A DNA stretch of 64,000 bases, from the NCBI RefSeq assembly GCF_021018895.1, contig NC_079384.1:21812140-21876139 (forward strand), read 5' to 3'. Below the pieces are notes generated by a model. It was not told where the DNA came from and ran no database searches. It saw nothing but the letters and a program-made list of their open reading frames with translations. The stretch is from Seriola aureovittata. Its lineage: Eukaryota; Chordata; Actinopteri; Carangiformes; Carangidae. The translations under genes and the position numbers were made by a program. This document shows positions 1 to 12,135 of the stretch, piece after piece; within the stretch, counting starts at the first letter, position 1; the number at the start of each line of letters is the position of its first letter.

Positions 1-356
1 TCTGTGTCTCAGTATTTTAGTCGTGTTTTTATTGCGCCATTATGAGCGGAAATGCTGTGTCTAATGCTGTCTCACTTTACCCACTGTTTTGTTTTCGTTT
101 GGGGCTCAAGAGGAAGTGAATTCAACAAATTGTGTGGTTGGTGGGTTTCAAATCACACACACATATAGATAAATGACTGGATTTTAACTTTATAGCATCT
201 CAACACGTGTCATTAGCCGTTTGCTTGTTTCAGAGCAGACTCTGTAGCTGACGTTAGATGACCTCTCCAGCGGTGATACACACGTTTAGACAGATTTAGC
301 TAACGTCACGGAAGCAGGATATTAAACGCAGCACGAGCCGGTAGCGGGAAACACTG
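1..356 (+). promoter_or_regulatory. NHLRC3 upstream/promoter region
   Basis: Unique sequence directly upstream of the NHLRC3 coding start. At 303-314 an ACGTCA half-CRE is followed directly by CGGAAG, an ETS-type site; such pairs are common in TATA-less vertebrate housekeeping promoters. I see no clear TATA box at the expected distance. In mammals NHLRC3 shares a divergent promoter with PROSER1 (from memory), so the opposite strand may drive a gene beyond the left edge. That is inference; no coding sequence for it is visible here. The transcription start is not determined. Confidence 0.45.
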
Positions 357-3300
357 ATGTTGATTAAAAAGAGAGGCCATAGGTGTGTGATAGCTTCCAG
401 CATGGCCTCATTAGTCTTGCTCATGATAGTGCTGTACGGAACCATCGGCACCCAGCAGCAGCAGCAAGGCAGCTTCAGCCTCTCACGTGACTACCAGCTG
501 CTGGGGAGACCCCTGTACAAACTGGACCTGAGCTGGCCGCGGAACCCAGAGCTCTTCATCGGGGAGGTGTTTGGAGTGGCTCTCGACCAGTTCGCTGGTG
601 TGGTGTATGTGGCCCAGAGAGGTGAATACGTGCACTACCTTTATTCTAGCAAACATTTATTTTTGCTTTACTCTGTTTATTCAACATGTTTTTGCAGGTT
701 ACCACAGAAAAGGTATTTTACAAATTTAACATATAAATAAAATCAGTTGGAAATGTCCATTAACATTTGTGAGTGTAAATCCAGATGTGAAAATACACTT
801 GCCTCTGTATTCTCATCTGAAAATGTGAGTTGTGAATGTTTACCTCTACTTAATAATGTATCCTGAGCTTTTCAAATGCATCAATTTAAAATACTTTTTA
901 ATGCTGACTAACTCTGACTTGCATGGATGCATAAATGTGCACTGAGTGCGTATCTAATTGTTCAAGTTAATACAGATTTTTGTAAAAGTTTACATATGTT
1001 CATAAATGTTTCCTAACATTTGTGAATATACTGTATATTCAAATTTAGAAATGTTACAGATTGCTCATGTTTCATGTAACTTCTCGTGTTCCTGCACAGT
1101 CTTAAATCTTTCTACAGCTCTTTGTAAATGTTATTTTGTTCACTCATTTGTAGATTTGCAGAAGTAAATTTGTAGCACCAATTGATTTTGAGCCTCATTG
1201 TATCAAGGCAAGATTACAAGAAAGTAGTAATGTAATTCAAATAAGGTTCCCTTTATAAAGGATTTGTAAATTTAACTAATGGCTTCATCTATGGTCAAGA
1301 GATTATTTACTAATACGTTTGGGTTGGCTCATGAAAAAACTTTTTTATGGTATTATTGCTCCTCCAGTACGAGTTGGAGTCAGGGCCCATGTCCACGTTG
1401 GTGATCTTGAGCACATAAGTGGCCATTAGGCCCATTAACCTTTACAAAGATAAGGATGGTGTAACTGTATTTTTCTTCTGTTAATATATCCCATGAAAAG
1501 ACTAAAACCACCAGTGTGTTGTTCGTGTGTCTCCCCACACTTGCAGATTCTCGTCTTCTGTCTGTGGCTCATGGCTCCAAGACCATTGGTTCCTACTGAA
1601 GACATAACTCTTTAAAAACACCTCACAAATATATAGTTTAATTTTTTTAAAAGTCTCAGTAATTTCCTAGAAAAGCTGCTCACTGTAGTTTTTAAGAAAT
1701 GTTACTCAAATAGAAGGAAATACTGCATTTGTGGGGGACTATTTTCATTGGTGGATTAATCTACATTTTAAATGAATTGAAATAGATTTATATCCTATAA
1801 CATGGGTTGCCACAGAGGTGCAATGTTTGCACAAGGTCAAGTAGTATTCCTGACAGACGTCAGTAATCTTGTACTGTGCTGTATGATCCGTTTAAACACA
1901 TGTCCAACATGAGTAACTAAAACAAAATGGCAGTGTACGGAATAGGCTGGACAACAGTGTTAATTCCTTGTTTGTGTATTCCCCTCTTCTAGAGTAAATT
2001 GACCAGCTGCTGCACATGCACTCCTGAATAGGGCTGCACCTAACGATTATTTGTTTATCGATTTATCTATCGATTATTTTTTCAATTAATCTATTATTTT
2101 TTTATTACTCGGATAATGTAACAACAAATTTACCCAAAATAAACAAAAAAAAAACTTGTCATTTATATTTCAACATTTTACTTCTTTAATACCTTTAGTT
2201 TTTTCCTAATAAAATTGTTATTTTTTAAAAGTTTCACCAAGTGCTACACATATTTAGAATCAGTAAACCTTAGCTAATAATAAATGTCACTCAGTAAAGA
2301 CTTCAGTACAGTATAATAGGGAGCGGTTAATAGCCCATAAAAAAACAACCTTGAATTTTAACTTATTCTATGGATAACACTGTAAACAATAATAAATAAA
2401 AGAAAAAATTTCACACAGAAAATTGTACTTATTTGAGTTGTTCTAGAGATGATTTGAAGTTTCTATCTTCATCTGTTCTCTGGATCAGTATTTACAGGCG
2501 TTTTTTTGTCTTCTCCTTCTCTGCTGCACTAAATATGTGACTGTCACATCCTTCTGTCTTTTTTTGTGACTTCAATAAACAGCACTGCTCCCATTTAGTC
2601 TGAGTATAAAGCCAAGGCAGGCGAGCGTGTAATTTGGAAGCGTATACGCTCCCACGTGCTTAAGAGGGTTAAAATAAGCAAATATGACAAACAAAGTGTT
2701 GCACTGCAGGACATTATTCACCTACAAAAAATAGCCCAGTCTTAACTGGTAATCCGTGTTTTACAGTCCTGTATAAAGTCTCTCCAAAATAAAGCTCCGC
2801 TCCAAGTGCTCGAGCATGGCGCCCCAGCCCTACTGTGATATGCCATTTTCTAATTTGCAGAGCACCATGTTGTTTGGTCCCTACTTAAAATACTCCCACA
2901 CTTTAGATGATCGTGGGCGAGGTTGGAGTCTTAGGCGGAGTCCGAGCTCTTGACTAGGTGCGGCCATTTTACTTCCTCCTTGTGACGCGTCGCCCCAGCC
3001 CTACTCCTGAACCTCTGCTGGACTGCTGAACGCTGACGTCACCGTTTGTGCGTGTATAAAGTCCTCTTTGTTTCATACCAGCACGAGTCAGCTGTGTGCA
3101 TATAGAAAGTGTGAGTTGCAGTGGTTACAGTTAATATTAATGACCCATGTGAAATTTCAGCAGAGGACATGCTTGGAAAAGTGCCCACTATAAACATTAA
3201 ACCCCAAGTTTGAAGAATAGTATCAATAGTCATGTGTTTTTTTTTTCTCTTCTGCGGTTTTCTTAAGGATCAAAAAAAGTGACGAGACTTGACTTTGAGC

Positions 3301-4318
3301 AAGTGAAAATCAAATCAATCCAAAATGTGCTGTGTGGTGTTTGCTACATGCTTCACTTAATGTTTGCCTTTTTCTTTGCTCCCAGGAGACAATGTGCCCA
3401 AGGTGCTGTTGTTCACCACAGAAGGAGATTTCCTCATGCCGTGGAACACAACCACACTAGAGATGCCTCATGGGATATTTTTAGCAGATGCAGCCTCATC
3501 AAACCCAACTGTGTGGATCACTGACGTGGGGAATGGCCCGTACGGCCACTGCATCAAACAGTACTCGCCATCTGGGAAGCTCCTTCAGGTAACAGCTTTA
3601 TCTACAGTAGGATTTTCATTTGGTGCAAGGAGTTGTTGGCTCACGTTCCTGCAGCTTGGTTTGCATTACAAGTATTTCATATGATATGTAGAATTGAATC
3701 TTTTCTTTTACGTGTCAGGTGCTTGGTACACCAGGGAAGGCGGGCTCTGGGTTGAACCCTTTGCAGTTCGACCAACCAGCTGAGATCTTCGTCCACAGCT
3801 CTGGGGAAATGTACATCGTGGACGGTGATGGTGGAATGAACAACCGCCTCATCAAGCTGTCTAAAGAGCAGGAAGTGCTGTGGATGCACGGAGAGAAAGG
3901 ACAGGGCCTGGCTCAGTTCTACATCCCCCACAGCGTGACTGTTGACAATGCCCAAAGGGTGTGGGTGGCCGACAGGGGCAACAAGAGGATCCAGGTCTTT
4001 AACTCCATCACTGGGGAATGGCTAGGCACATGGGGGAGCTGCTTCACAGAGGACGCCCCCTACTCAGTACGCCTGACCCCCGACAAGAAGTACTTTGTTG
4101 TTGTCCAGCTCAACACCAATCAGATTTCGCTACTGGATGCACCACCTGTGGGTTTAATTGGCCAGTGCAGAGTGGTGAGTGTGATCCAGTTGGCTGATGA
4201 TGTGAAGCCCCACCTGGTAGACCTTGACCTAAAGACTGGGGCCCTGTATGTGGCTGAGATTGGAGCCCAGCAGGCTCAGAAATTCACCCCCTTCAGTCTG
4301 CGTGGCGGTTTCCTGTAG
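357..4318 (+). CDS. nhlrc3: NHL repeat-containing protein 3, three coding exons
   Basis: Coding exons are 357-621, 3386-3588 and 3719-4318 (stop TAG at 4316). Donors are GTGAAT at 622 and GTAACA at 3589; acceptors are CCCAG ending 3385 and GTCAG ending 3718. Exon 1 ends in phase 1 and exon 2 in phase 0, giving 355 aa; human NHLRC3 is about 347 aa. The N-terminus has a hydrophobic signal or anchor segment (about residues 11-31) and then a short Gln run. NHL-type repeats lie near residues 130-155 (VWITDVGNG), 176-204 ([13 protein letters not shown]), 226-250 ([14 protein letters not shown]) and 320-345 ([10 protein letters not shown]). NHL repeats form a beta-propeller; the protein is thought to be secretory/lysosomal and its function is not established. 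The ATG at 357 has a weak context; the in-frame ATG at 402 has A at -3 and G at +4, would begin [10 protein letters not shown] and give 340 aa, and may be the true start. No frame breaks. Confidence 0.93.
622..3385 (+). other. NHLRC3 intron 1
   Basis: The 2.76-kb intron lies between the phase-1 donor GTGAAT and the acceptor TTTGCTCCCAG. It is AT-rich. Around 1690-1770 is a segment resembling 20343-20417 (shared words TTACTCAAA, GGGGACTATTTT, GTGGATTAAT), so both are copies of one unclassified dispersed repeat. A complete hAT-like element occupies 2029-3003. Nothing else coding is recognised. Confidence 0.85.
2029..3003. mobile_element. Non-autonomous hAT-like DNA transposon (975 bp)
   Basis: Starts TAGGGCTGCACC and ends CCCCAGCCCTA, giving an 8-bp terminal inverted repeat (TAGGGCTG) typical of hAT elements. 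It is flanked by a perfect 8-bp direct repeat CTCCTGAA (2021-2028 and 3004-3011), the hAT target-site duplication length. The left end carries the TTATCGAT/TCGATTATTTTTTC palindromic sequence common in fish hAT MITEs. No transposase reading frame is present. A second copy of the right terminus (GCGCCCCAGCCCTA) lies inside at 2820-2833. Confidence 0.85.
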
Positions 4319-5500
4319 AGCCACACTGGGCTTTAGGGAAGAATGGAACTGGAATGATTAATCAATGATCCAATCATACGCATAACCAATTACTTACTAG
4401 GTATCTAAGGTTAAGACATTTATGTTTTTTTTTTTATAATACTAGTTTGCCCAGCCCCAGAAGATGCTTCAAAACTTCATGGATGTTTAGACAGTGCAGA
4501 AGGTCACTGCCATTTGTCCCCATATGCCCCCCGCACACCCGGACTACCATGGGTTTTGTTTTACTTGGGTGGTGTGCACATGTAGAACGCGTGAATAACG
4601 AGTGAGTAACAATAGGTTATAAAAATCTATCTAACTTAATGTTAGTAAATTACATCTTCCTTTCTCTCTCTTTGCTCTTTTTTCTCTCTCTCTCCCTCTC
4701 CCTTCCCGTATCCCTCATTTCAAATTAAAAGCCCTTTGCAGAGTTATGTAACTGCAACTTCATGACATTGCTGTGGTGGCAATACTTTGTTGGGCTGTTA
4801 AATCAACATAATAATAATATAATCCTGAATACATCTTCAAAACATCCACAACAAGTAACAATATATTTCTTTAGTTTTCTTACAATGTCTGCTTGTGGTC
4901 AAGAGAGCATGATTATTAGGGAAAGCTGGTGGTCTTGTTTTAACACTAAAAAAAGTCAACAGTGACTTGGAGCATGAGAAAGGATGTTTTTTTTCCATTC
5001 TGATTAATAATAAAATAACCTTCATCTTTCCACAGTGTTGTAAAAGCTAATCCCAACCTCACACACAAAAAACAGAGCACCCCCTGATTTCACACTGCGG
5101 CGCTGTGTTAGGATTAATAACAAAAATATAATAAAAATAAATGAGCAAGACTTTTGGCAAGACTATTTAGTTTATAAATGTCATTTTTGTCCTCTGACTG
5201 AGTGTGTGCTATGGGATAAAGTTAATATTCGTTATTCAATTCAAGTTAATATTCGGTATTGAATTCAATGTATCAGTGACTCAAGAAAATGTCACTGGAC
5301 AAGTATTTATTGTTAAATTCAAATTTCATCCATTAGTTTTAGGAAAATACTTGTGTAAAATTTGAAACAAAAACCACTTCTCATTTTAACATAATTATAT
5401 GCAGGTAAATAAAACTTATATAGTTTGTTGTTCCTAAAAACCAATAGTGATCAATAATTGCTAATTTAATATGAACATATTGATGCTGCGCTTTTCATTG
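4319..5500 (+). other. NHLRC3 3' UTR and downstream
   Basis: Begins at the NHLRC3 stop codon. Possible polyadenylation signals are ATTAAA at 4724-4729, followed about 40 nt later by a GT-rich stretch, and AATAAA at 5136-5141 and 5408-5413. The sequence alone does not decide which is used. A CT-rich run lies at 4663-4705. No other gene seen. Confidence 0.5.
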
Positions 5501-6928
5501 TTTCCTGCTGTTTTTGTGAAGCTATGTGCCACTTTTTCTTGCCTTTGCGCTGCTGGAGAGGACCAGAGCTCTGAAGCACAGCTGATTCCTTTCTTCACTG
5601 CAGACACTTTAAACCCTTTGTGTTGGCTCAGCCTTTAAACGGGTCCTGTGCGGTTTTTCTTGTAAACAAACAAAAGTAAGTTTAACATTCTTTTTTTTTT
5701 TTTTTTACCAAAATGCATTTAGTATATCCCTGAGATCTAAACAAAGATTTAGTATTTTGAATCCTGCGTTGTTTACATCCACGTTTATTATTAGCAGTCG
5801 TCTTCTTGCAGGTACCTTTCTCATTGCTTTACCGCCACCTGTTGATCAGTGGAATAGTGCGACACGATAGGATGTGTCACCTGTGCGCACGCACGTGTAT
5901 ATCCTCGTTGTGTGTGGACGAGATCAGCGAAACTCAGAAAAACAGATCCATAATGGTACTGGAGGTGTAAAACTCCACAGGGAACCCTCGAGCCAGATGA
6001 TGACTGTTTTCAAAGACTTTTTCTATGATAACACGTGTATATATGTGAAAAAGGCTGGAACTGAATTGTTTTGCACATGATTTAGTCTGAGTTGTCTCTA
6101 AATATCATTGAACTTGAGAGCACTTCACGATGCGGCGAATAAATATAGTGTTCTTTCTTAAAAAGGATTTTGCCATTGTATTTGTGTAGATTCCTCTCAG
6201 TAATCTTGATGACTGTCTTGCTTTATGTTTCCTGTGTTCTGAGAAGTGTATTGTGATAGTCGAGCTGGTTTGTGAGTGACTGTGTGTGATTCGTCTGGAG
6301 GTTCAGTGAGGTAGGAGGTGATATATGTGTGTGGTCACAGTTCAGCACTAACAGAAAACTTAACGCTGCTATGTTAAACTCACTGACTTTTGCTTTCAGA
6401 CTCTGGTTTTCTAAATCTAAAGTAAATATCAACAAAGTTAATGTTTCCAATGAAGTAAAACAGTTCCCATGTTAAAGGGGCACTCCACCAATTTCACACA
6501 TCAATTTAGTTCAGGAGCTTTTTCAAATAAAGAAAATAGCTTGGAAAGAATCTTAGCTCTTTTCCTTGAAGGCTACAAGTGTATAGCAAAGTCTGTGTTA
6601 CTAACAGGAAGCATGGATGTTGAAAAGATGATGGAAATCGCCAAGCAGGGATGGTCTAACAGAAAGATACTATTGCACAATGGGGATTGTAGGATAGGAG
6701 TGTTTTTTGGATGAGGATACTTTGGCTGTTTCAGTTACGTCCTTTTAGTTTCCTGTGAGTCCCACAGTTTTGTGCAATACTAAATCACTGGAGTTCTCCA
6801 CTAATGAGTTAATGATGAATGTGTTTAAAAGTACATTTGTTGAGACCTCTGACCGGGAAACATTTTCTGATTTGAACTATTTGAAATTGTTAATGTTCTT
6901 TTTGAACTTTTATCTATGTTATATTATG

Positions 6929-6973
<45 letters not shown>

Positions 6974-7726
6974 GTTTTATTAAGTCAGTGGATCTGGACA
7001 TTGGTTTTTTTCTGCTAAAATGTGCTTGAAGCATTTTGTAGTTTCAACGTGTCGTTACATAATGTAACTGATGCTTTTACAACCACTTCCTTACAGTTCC
7101 AACACATGAGCTGAGAAAATTCTTTATTTACTACTTAATTATCTTAAAAGAGCAGCCTTCATTTACTTGTAATGCATTGCAATGCAATGCAAATTTTTAT
7201 GTCCTGATATACTTTTAAAACCAGTGTTCTATATTATGCTGACAGTGTTGTATGTAAAACAGCCAGAATGTTTGATTTAAAGTTAATATATAAAACTTTT
7301 CTGCATTAAAAAGTCTATAAATAACTACACTGATGTTATATATTTTTTTAAACTTATGTACTTACATTATCCCAAATGTTTCCATCAATTATGAAACCTA
7401 GAGAAATCTGTGTTTAATCAAGGTAACAGTCAGTTTCATCTGGTCGCCTGTCAATGGCATCATATCATTTGCGCTACTTACACTACAACTGGATGAAGGA
7501 TTTTAGTCATCAGATGTCTGTATCTAAAGTTGGTAGAGAAACAAGCTGGTCTGTTTGTTTGAAGAGGAGAAGACCTCTGTAAAAACCTCCTGACACTGAA
7601 GGAATCCTAACCGAGAGAAGCAATGGTGGTGAAGACAACAACTCCCATGATCCTATGCTACTTATGTCAACAAATGTCATTTTTTGTTATTTCGATTAAG
7701 ACTTCCTTTAATAAACCTATCGACCT
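5501..7726. other. Non-coding, mostly unique
   Basis: No convincing coding exon, RNA gene or recognised mobile element. It contains a T run at 5692-5706, an AATAAA at 6138-6143 without a supporting gene, and a (TA)n run at 6929-6968. Confidence 0.5.
6929..6968. repeat. (TA)n microsatellite
   Basis: An almost pure TA dinucleotide run of about 40 bp, preceded by TATGTATG. Such tracts are length-variable and can extrude cruciforms. Confidence 0.9.
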
Positions 7727-8110
7727 TTTAAGATAGATAGATAGATACTTTATTTATCCCCTAGGGAAAATTCATGTGTCCATTAGCTCATTGTTGATGA
7801 TGATAAAAACAGTTAAGAATAAATAAACAATAATAATTTCTGTTCTGCAGCGCAGTGAGATGAGACGTTTGCTGCAGCTGTAGCTGCTTCTCTGTCCTGC
7901 CAGAATGTTGTAGAGAGGATGGTTGGTATTGTCCAAGATGGCCTCCATCTTACATTGCATGTGTCTCTCCACAACAGTCCTGAGTGAGTCCAGACTCCTG
8001 CCAAGCACAGACCCAGCCTTTTTGACCAGCTAATTTAGTCTCTTTGTGTTCATGTCAGACATGCTGCTGCCCCAGCAGACTGCAGCATAAAAAAGTACAC
8101 TGGTCACCAC

Positions 8111-8591
8111 TCACTGATAAAACATGTGCAGCATTTCACTGCAGACGTCAAAGGACCTGAGCCTCCTGAGGAAAAAGAGCCAGTTCTGCCCCTTCAGGTA
8201 GATGGCATCCATGTTCAGGGACCAGTCCAGTTTACTGTCCAGGTTCACACCTAGGTATTTATAAGTGTGCACCACCTCAATGTCCTTCCCTCGAATGTTG
8301 ACTGGCTGAAGGGTGGGCCTAGACCTCCGAAAGTCTATGACCATCTCCTTGGTCTTGGAGGTGTTCATAAAGAGGCAGTTCTTGTCGCTCCATTCACTGA
8401 AGGCCATTGCCAGATCCCTGTACTCCTCTTCCTGCCCCTTTCCTGATACACACCACAATAGCTGTGTCATCTGAGTATTTCTGGATGTGACAGGACTCAG
8501 AGTTGTATTTAAATTCCGCCGTATACAGGGTGAACAGGAACAGAGCCAGAACAGTCCCCTGTGGAGCCCCAGTGCTGCTCATCACTGTCAC
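8111..8591 (-). pseudogene. LINE reverse transcriptase, C-terminal half (broken)
   Basis: Motif B (SSTGAPQGTVL) lies near 8550-8580. Motif C reads YSDD near 8466-8477, a substitution of the usual YADD. The thumb/C-terminal part has KTKEMVIDFRRSRP and YKYLGVNLDSKLDWS. A frame change near 8430 splits it. It belongs to the same element as the fragment to its right. Confidence 0.85.
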
Positions 8592-8679
8592 CCAGCCTGA
8601 TGTACTGTGGTCGTCTTGTCAGGTAATCCACAATCCAGGACGTGAAGCAGGGATCCACCCTCATCCCTTCCAGCTTGTT

Positions 8680-9463
8680 TTAAGGAATGGGGGGTTGGAT
8701 GGTGTTAAATGCACTTGAGAAATCAAAGAACATAATCCTCATGTAACCACCTGTCTCATCCAAGTAAGAATGGGCCTGGTGGAGCATGTAAAGGACGGCA
8801 TCATCCACTCCAATGTGTTCTTTGTAGGCGAACTGTAGGGGGACTAGTGCATGTTCAACCTGTGGCCTCAGAAGGTGGAGAAGCAGCCGCTCCAGGTCTT
8901 TAGTCATTTATCTCAGACGGTCGTCCTACTTTAGGTTCCGGAACAACACGTGATGTTTTCCACAGGACCGGGACCCTCCCTGTTTGAAGGCTTAAGTTAA
9001 AGATCCTCCTCAGCCAGCTGGGCTGCACAGTCCTGTAACAGCCTGTTGCCTTTCCAGGACGTAGCCTCTTGAGCTGCACCCTCCCCTCCTCTGCTGTAAA
9101 GGACAGGAGACTTGACCCCAGTGTGGAGGGAGTTGCAGCTGCAGTGTCAGGTTGTGAAGGAGATGCCATAGGAGAAGCTGCAGCTGAAGCAGTGGGAGAG
9201 AGAACAGGTGAGGCTGTGTCACACCTGTTGTAGAACAGGTTGAACTCGTTGACCTTGCCCACATCACCTGATGTTGCCAGGCTGTTATTCTCTTTATAGC
9301 CAATGATGATCCTCCCCTTCCCCACCTCTCTGGTGTTGTTGTGCTGCAGCTTCCTTTCTACTTTCTTTTTGTAGTCCTCCTGTAAACCTTGCCAGTGTTT
9401 GCTATCAAATATCAAATTTTGGTGGAATTTGTGTTGTGCTGGGATCCAGCCATTCGTTGACAT
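8680..9463 (-). pseudogene. LINE reverse transcriptase, N-terminal half (broken)
   Basis: Two overlapping minus-strand frames cover the linker between endonuclease and RT, and then RT up to motif A. Diagnostic pieces are LRPGKATG, a degenerate VPVLWKTSRVVPEPK, and FDFSSAFNTIQP carrying the first catalytic Asp. A frameshift near 8900 separates the two parts. A Ser/Ala/Pro-rich stretch at about 9120-9215 is probably slippage-prone linker. Not expected to give an active enzyme. Confidence 0.85.
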
Positions 9464-9578
9464 CAGCAGACTCTAGTTCTAAACTAGTAGTAGTAGTGTA
9501 GGTAGTGTTGCACTAAGGCAGCAGAAGGAGGGGGGCCATTGGCCCTTTGGCCCACCTTTACGTCCTTGTCATACATTA

Positions 9579-9758
9579 TTTATTTATTTTTTGGGGCTTT
9601 TTGTGCCTTTATTGATAGTGCAGCAGAGAGAGGGGGAATGTCATGCAGCTAAGGGCCGTCCGATGCAGGATTCGAACCGGGGCCGACTGCAGCGAGGACT
9701 GTGGCCTCTACACATGAGGCGGATGCTCATCCAACTGAGCCACTCCACTCGACCATCG
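9579..9758 (-). mobile_element. tRNA-derived SINE, copy 1
   Basis: On the minus strand the head has an A box TGGCTCAGTTGG and a B box GGTTCGAATCC, the internal RNA polymerase III promoter of tRNA-derived SINEs. The body ends in AAAGGCACAAAAAGCCCC and an A-rich tail. TACATTA is duplicated on both sides (9572-9578 and 9759-9765). Closely related copies are at 12701-12892 and 63073-63247. Confidence 0.85.
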
Positions 9759-9765
9759 TACATTA

Positions 9766-10986
9766 CTTTTAAGTCATCGATCATTGTATCCCTGTTTTAA
9801 TCATTCCCATTCACTCTAAGACATCAGGTAAAACAAAGCACACAAACTATTTATAAATTTTAATCCAATCAGAGATGACATTGTGTAAGAGAAAGACCAA
9901 CAGCAGATAATATCAGTCTGTTACTGATGAAAACAGCTGAAGCAGCATTCTCAGAGACAGGACTGTTTTTATTTTACATGTTTTGCAGCTGTTGATTTCC
10001 AAACAAGGCAGGGAACCCAGCCTTTGCATTTTGTTCTGATCAAAGTGTGTTTCAATAAAGTGCTGGTGACAGCTCACATGTAGCTTTGACTTACAACTGA
10101 GCATTTAGTCCACTTTAGTCCAAACAACCAAGATCTATATCATGCATCACCTTTCAGCCTAAAAATACAGAGATATGATTTTTGGTCCATATCACCCAGC
10201 CATACCCTGAATCTTTTCCATATGGAACCCATACTGGTGGGTTTTACAGATAAGCAGTTGCACAGTGGTTAAGAAGCTAGATGAGATCTAGGGCACACCA
10301 CTAGATGGAGCTCAGTGACAGCACAAATAAAGTCAAAAGTGCTCAGTAAAAAACATTTTTATATTTATTAATACATATTATTTATTTGCACTACTTACAT
10401 TTTTATTTGACAATTTACAGTTGTCAGCGAGTCTATAGTTCGACAGTAAATGAGGTGGATCCACAAGGACACAAATATGGGTTTATGGGTTATAAAATAA
10501 CTTTGAATAAATAATACACTGTGAAATCTACACTAGTAAAACCAGATTCACTTATTTGTTTAGTAGCTAACAAAGAAAGTAAGTGATTTATAAATGTGTT
10601 TTTGCTCACAGCAGGGTGTGTAAAAACACACTTTGTAACCAGTTAATTACCTTTTTTAATATAATACACATTTGAATATTTTTGTGTGTGTGATAAATTT
10701 GTACTTTATATCTTTGAAATTTAATAAATGTGGAATGATGTATTTTATATTTGTGGTATAATCTTAATTCAGTTGCACCCAGTGAATATTTAGGAATTCA
10801 CACCTACAGCCTGTTTACATTTTGAGGTTAATTCCTAGAACATCAGCCCTGCCCACAAAGAACGGTTCTTTCCAGCTGCCCTGCACTGCTCTGCCCTCAG
10901 CTCTGTCTGACAGGAATTCTGTAGGCGTCACTGCAAACAGACATATGTGAATTGAGTCATTGCTTATTGAATGAAAGCTAGAACTG

Positions 10987-11025
<39 letters not shown>

Positions 11026-11640
11026 ATAGCAAGCAGCTGCCAGAGAGGCAGAGAGCTATGAGTGAGACAGAGAAGGGTCAGATGAAGAGGGAGATGAAGG
11101 GGGTTGGTTTGGTGGAGGTTTGGGTGAATATAATACAACACAAAGCTTAATAACACAGTGGTGTCATTGTGGCAGGGCTGTAGTGGCCTCTCAGCACAAG
11201 AACAAGAGCGGTGAAGAGAGCATGGAGAGATGTGGAAGCTCAGACTGTACTCACTGTGCTGAAGCCTGGGATTATGACCTCTGTCTGCTGACTCTGCTGT
11301 AAATTCCCTCAAGAAGCCCCCTACTCATCAGCCTGCCTCTGTACGCCTGGATCGGGAGGCATGGGGATGAGAAATGAAGGGTGCAGATTCATTTTGCTTA
11401 GTTTTTACCAACTTTCTCTGCATGTGTTTCTGTCTTGTCTTGTTAAGCACCTGTCCTAACCACACATATATGAGTCTAACTGAGTATTAGGGTTAAACAA
11501 TTCACTGAAATATTACTGAAATCACAATATGGCAAAGTACAATATCCGAATTGCAAGAGCTGCATTATATTTTTAAAATTTTTTATTTTTTGATATTTTT
11601 TCATAATGGTAGCACTACAACACTTTATAAATGAAGTGCC
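9766..11640. other. Non-coding, mostly unique
   Basis: No gene recognised. Apart from the GA microsatellite at 10988-11022 it is AT-rich unique sequence. Short open frames here have no recognisable motif. Confidence 0.5.
10988..11022. repeat. (GA)n microsatellite
   Basis: A pure GA dinucleotide run of about 35 bp. Confidence 0.9.
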
Positions 11641-11644
11641 AACA

Positions 11645-12135
11645 AAGACTGTAAAAAGAGGGATGTAGCCTCGGTGATGTCACCCACAGGTTTCTGAAGC
11701 AGTTTTGAAGCTCAGAGTGGGCCGTTCTGCCGAATCCAAAATTGGGCAAAGAGGTGGGGCGTGTGTGGAGCCGAGACTTTGGTGCATGCTGGTTTGAGGC
11801 AAACATAAGCTCAACCAACTGTCACTCAAACAGGCCACGCCCTCAATTATGCAGAACTTTAAGCCTTGATAAAATTGAAATGAATGAGTTACATAAACCC
11901 CACCCTCCGATACAGTTGTCACGAAGGAGAAAATTAGCTAGAGACCAACACCATTGCTTGTATTAGCTGTAAACATGTTTATTTCTGCTGTAAACTTGGA
12001 CATTTTAACATGGGAGTCTATGGGGATTGACTCATTGTTGGAGCCAGACTCTAGTGGTCATTAGAGGAGCTGCAGTTTTTTGGTACTTCCATGTTGGCTT
12101 CATTTTTGAGCCTTAGAGGTTGCTGCTTGGGTGCC
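11645..12135 (+). repeat. Unclassified dispersed repeat family R1, copy A
   Basis: Shares long stretches with 56724-57070 (same strand) and 61400-61820 (opposite strand). Shared words include GGAGCCGAGACTTTGGTGCA, TGTAAACATGTTTATTTCTG and ACATTTTAACATGG. This is the longest copy. It has no coding capacity and I see no clear terminal inverted repeats, so the class is undecided (MITE or degraded LINE/SINE). Confidence 0.8.

Larger units (their letters stand above)
7727..9468 (-). mobile_element. L2/Maui-type non-LTR retrotransposon, 5'-truncated and decayed
   Basis: The 3' end on the minus strand is (GATA)n at 7727-7746 next to TTTATTTATCCCC, a typical teleost L2 tail. Moving 5' are broken reverse-transcriptase pieces: a C-terminal part with YKYLGV and LDSKLDWS (8111-8470), motif C YSDD in place of YADD and motif B GAPQGT (8394-8591), motif A FDFSSAFNT (8680-8907), and the region before the RT with KRLRPGKATG (8900-9463). 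The frames are offset, so it is a pseudogene. The endonuclease half is missing. Confidence 0.9.

Noticed and set aside
9010..9303. Alternative minus-strand frame rich in Gln/Leu
   Set aside because: Shadow frame of the LINE coding region.
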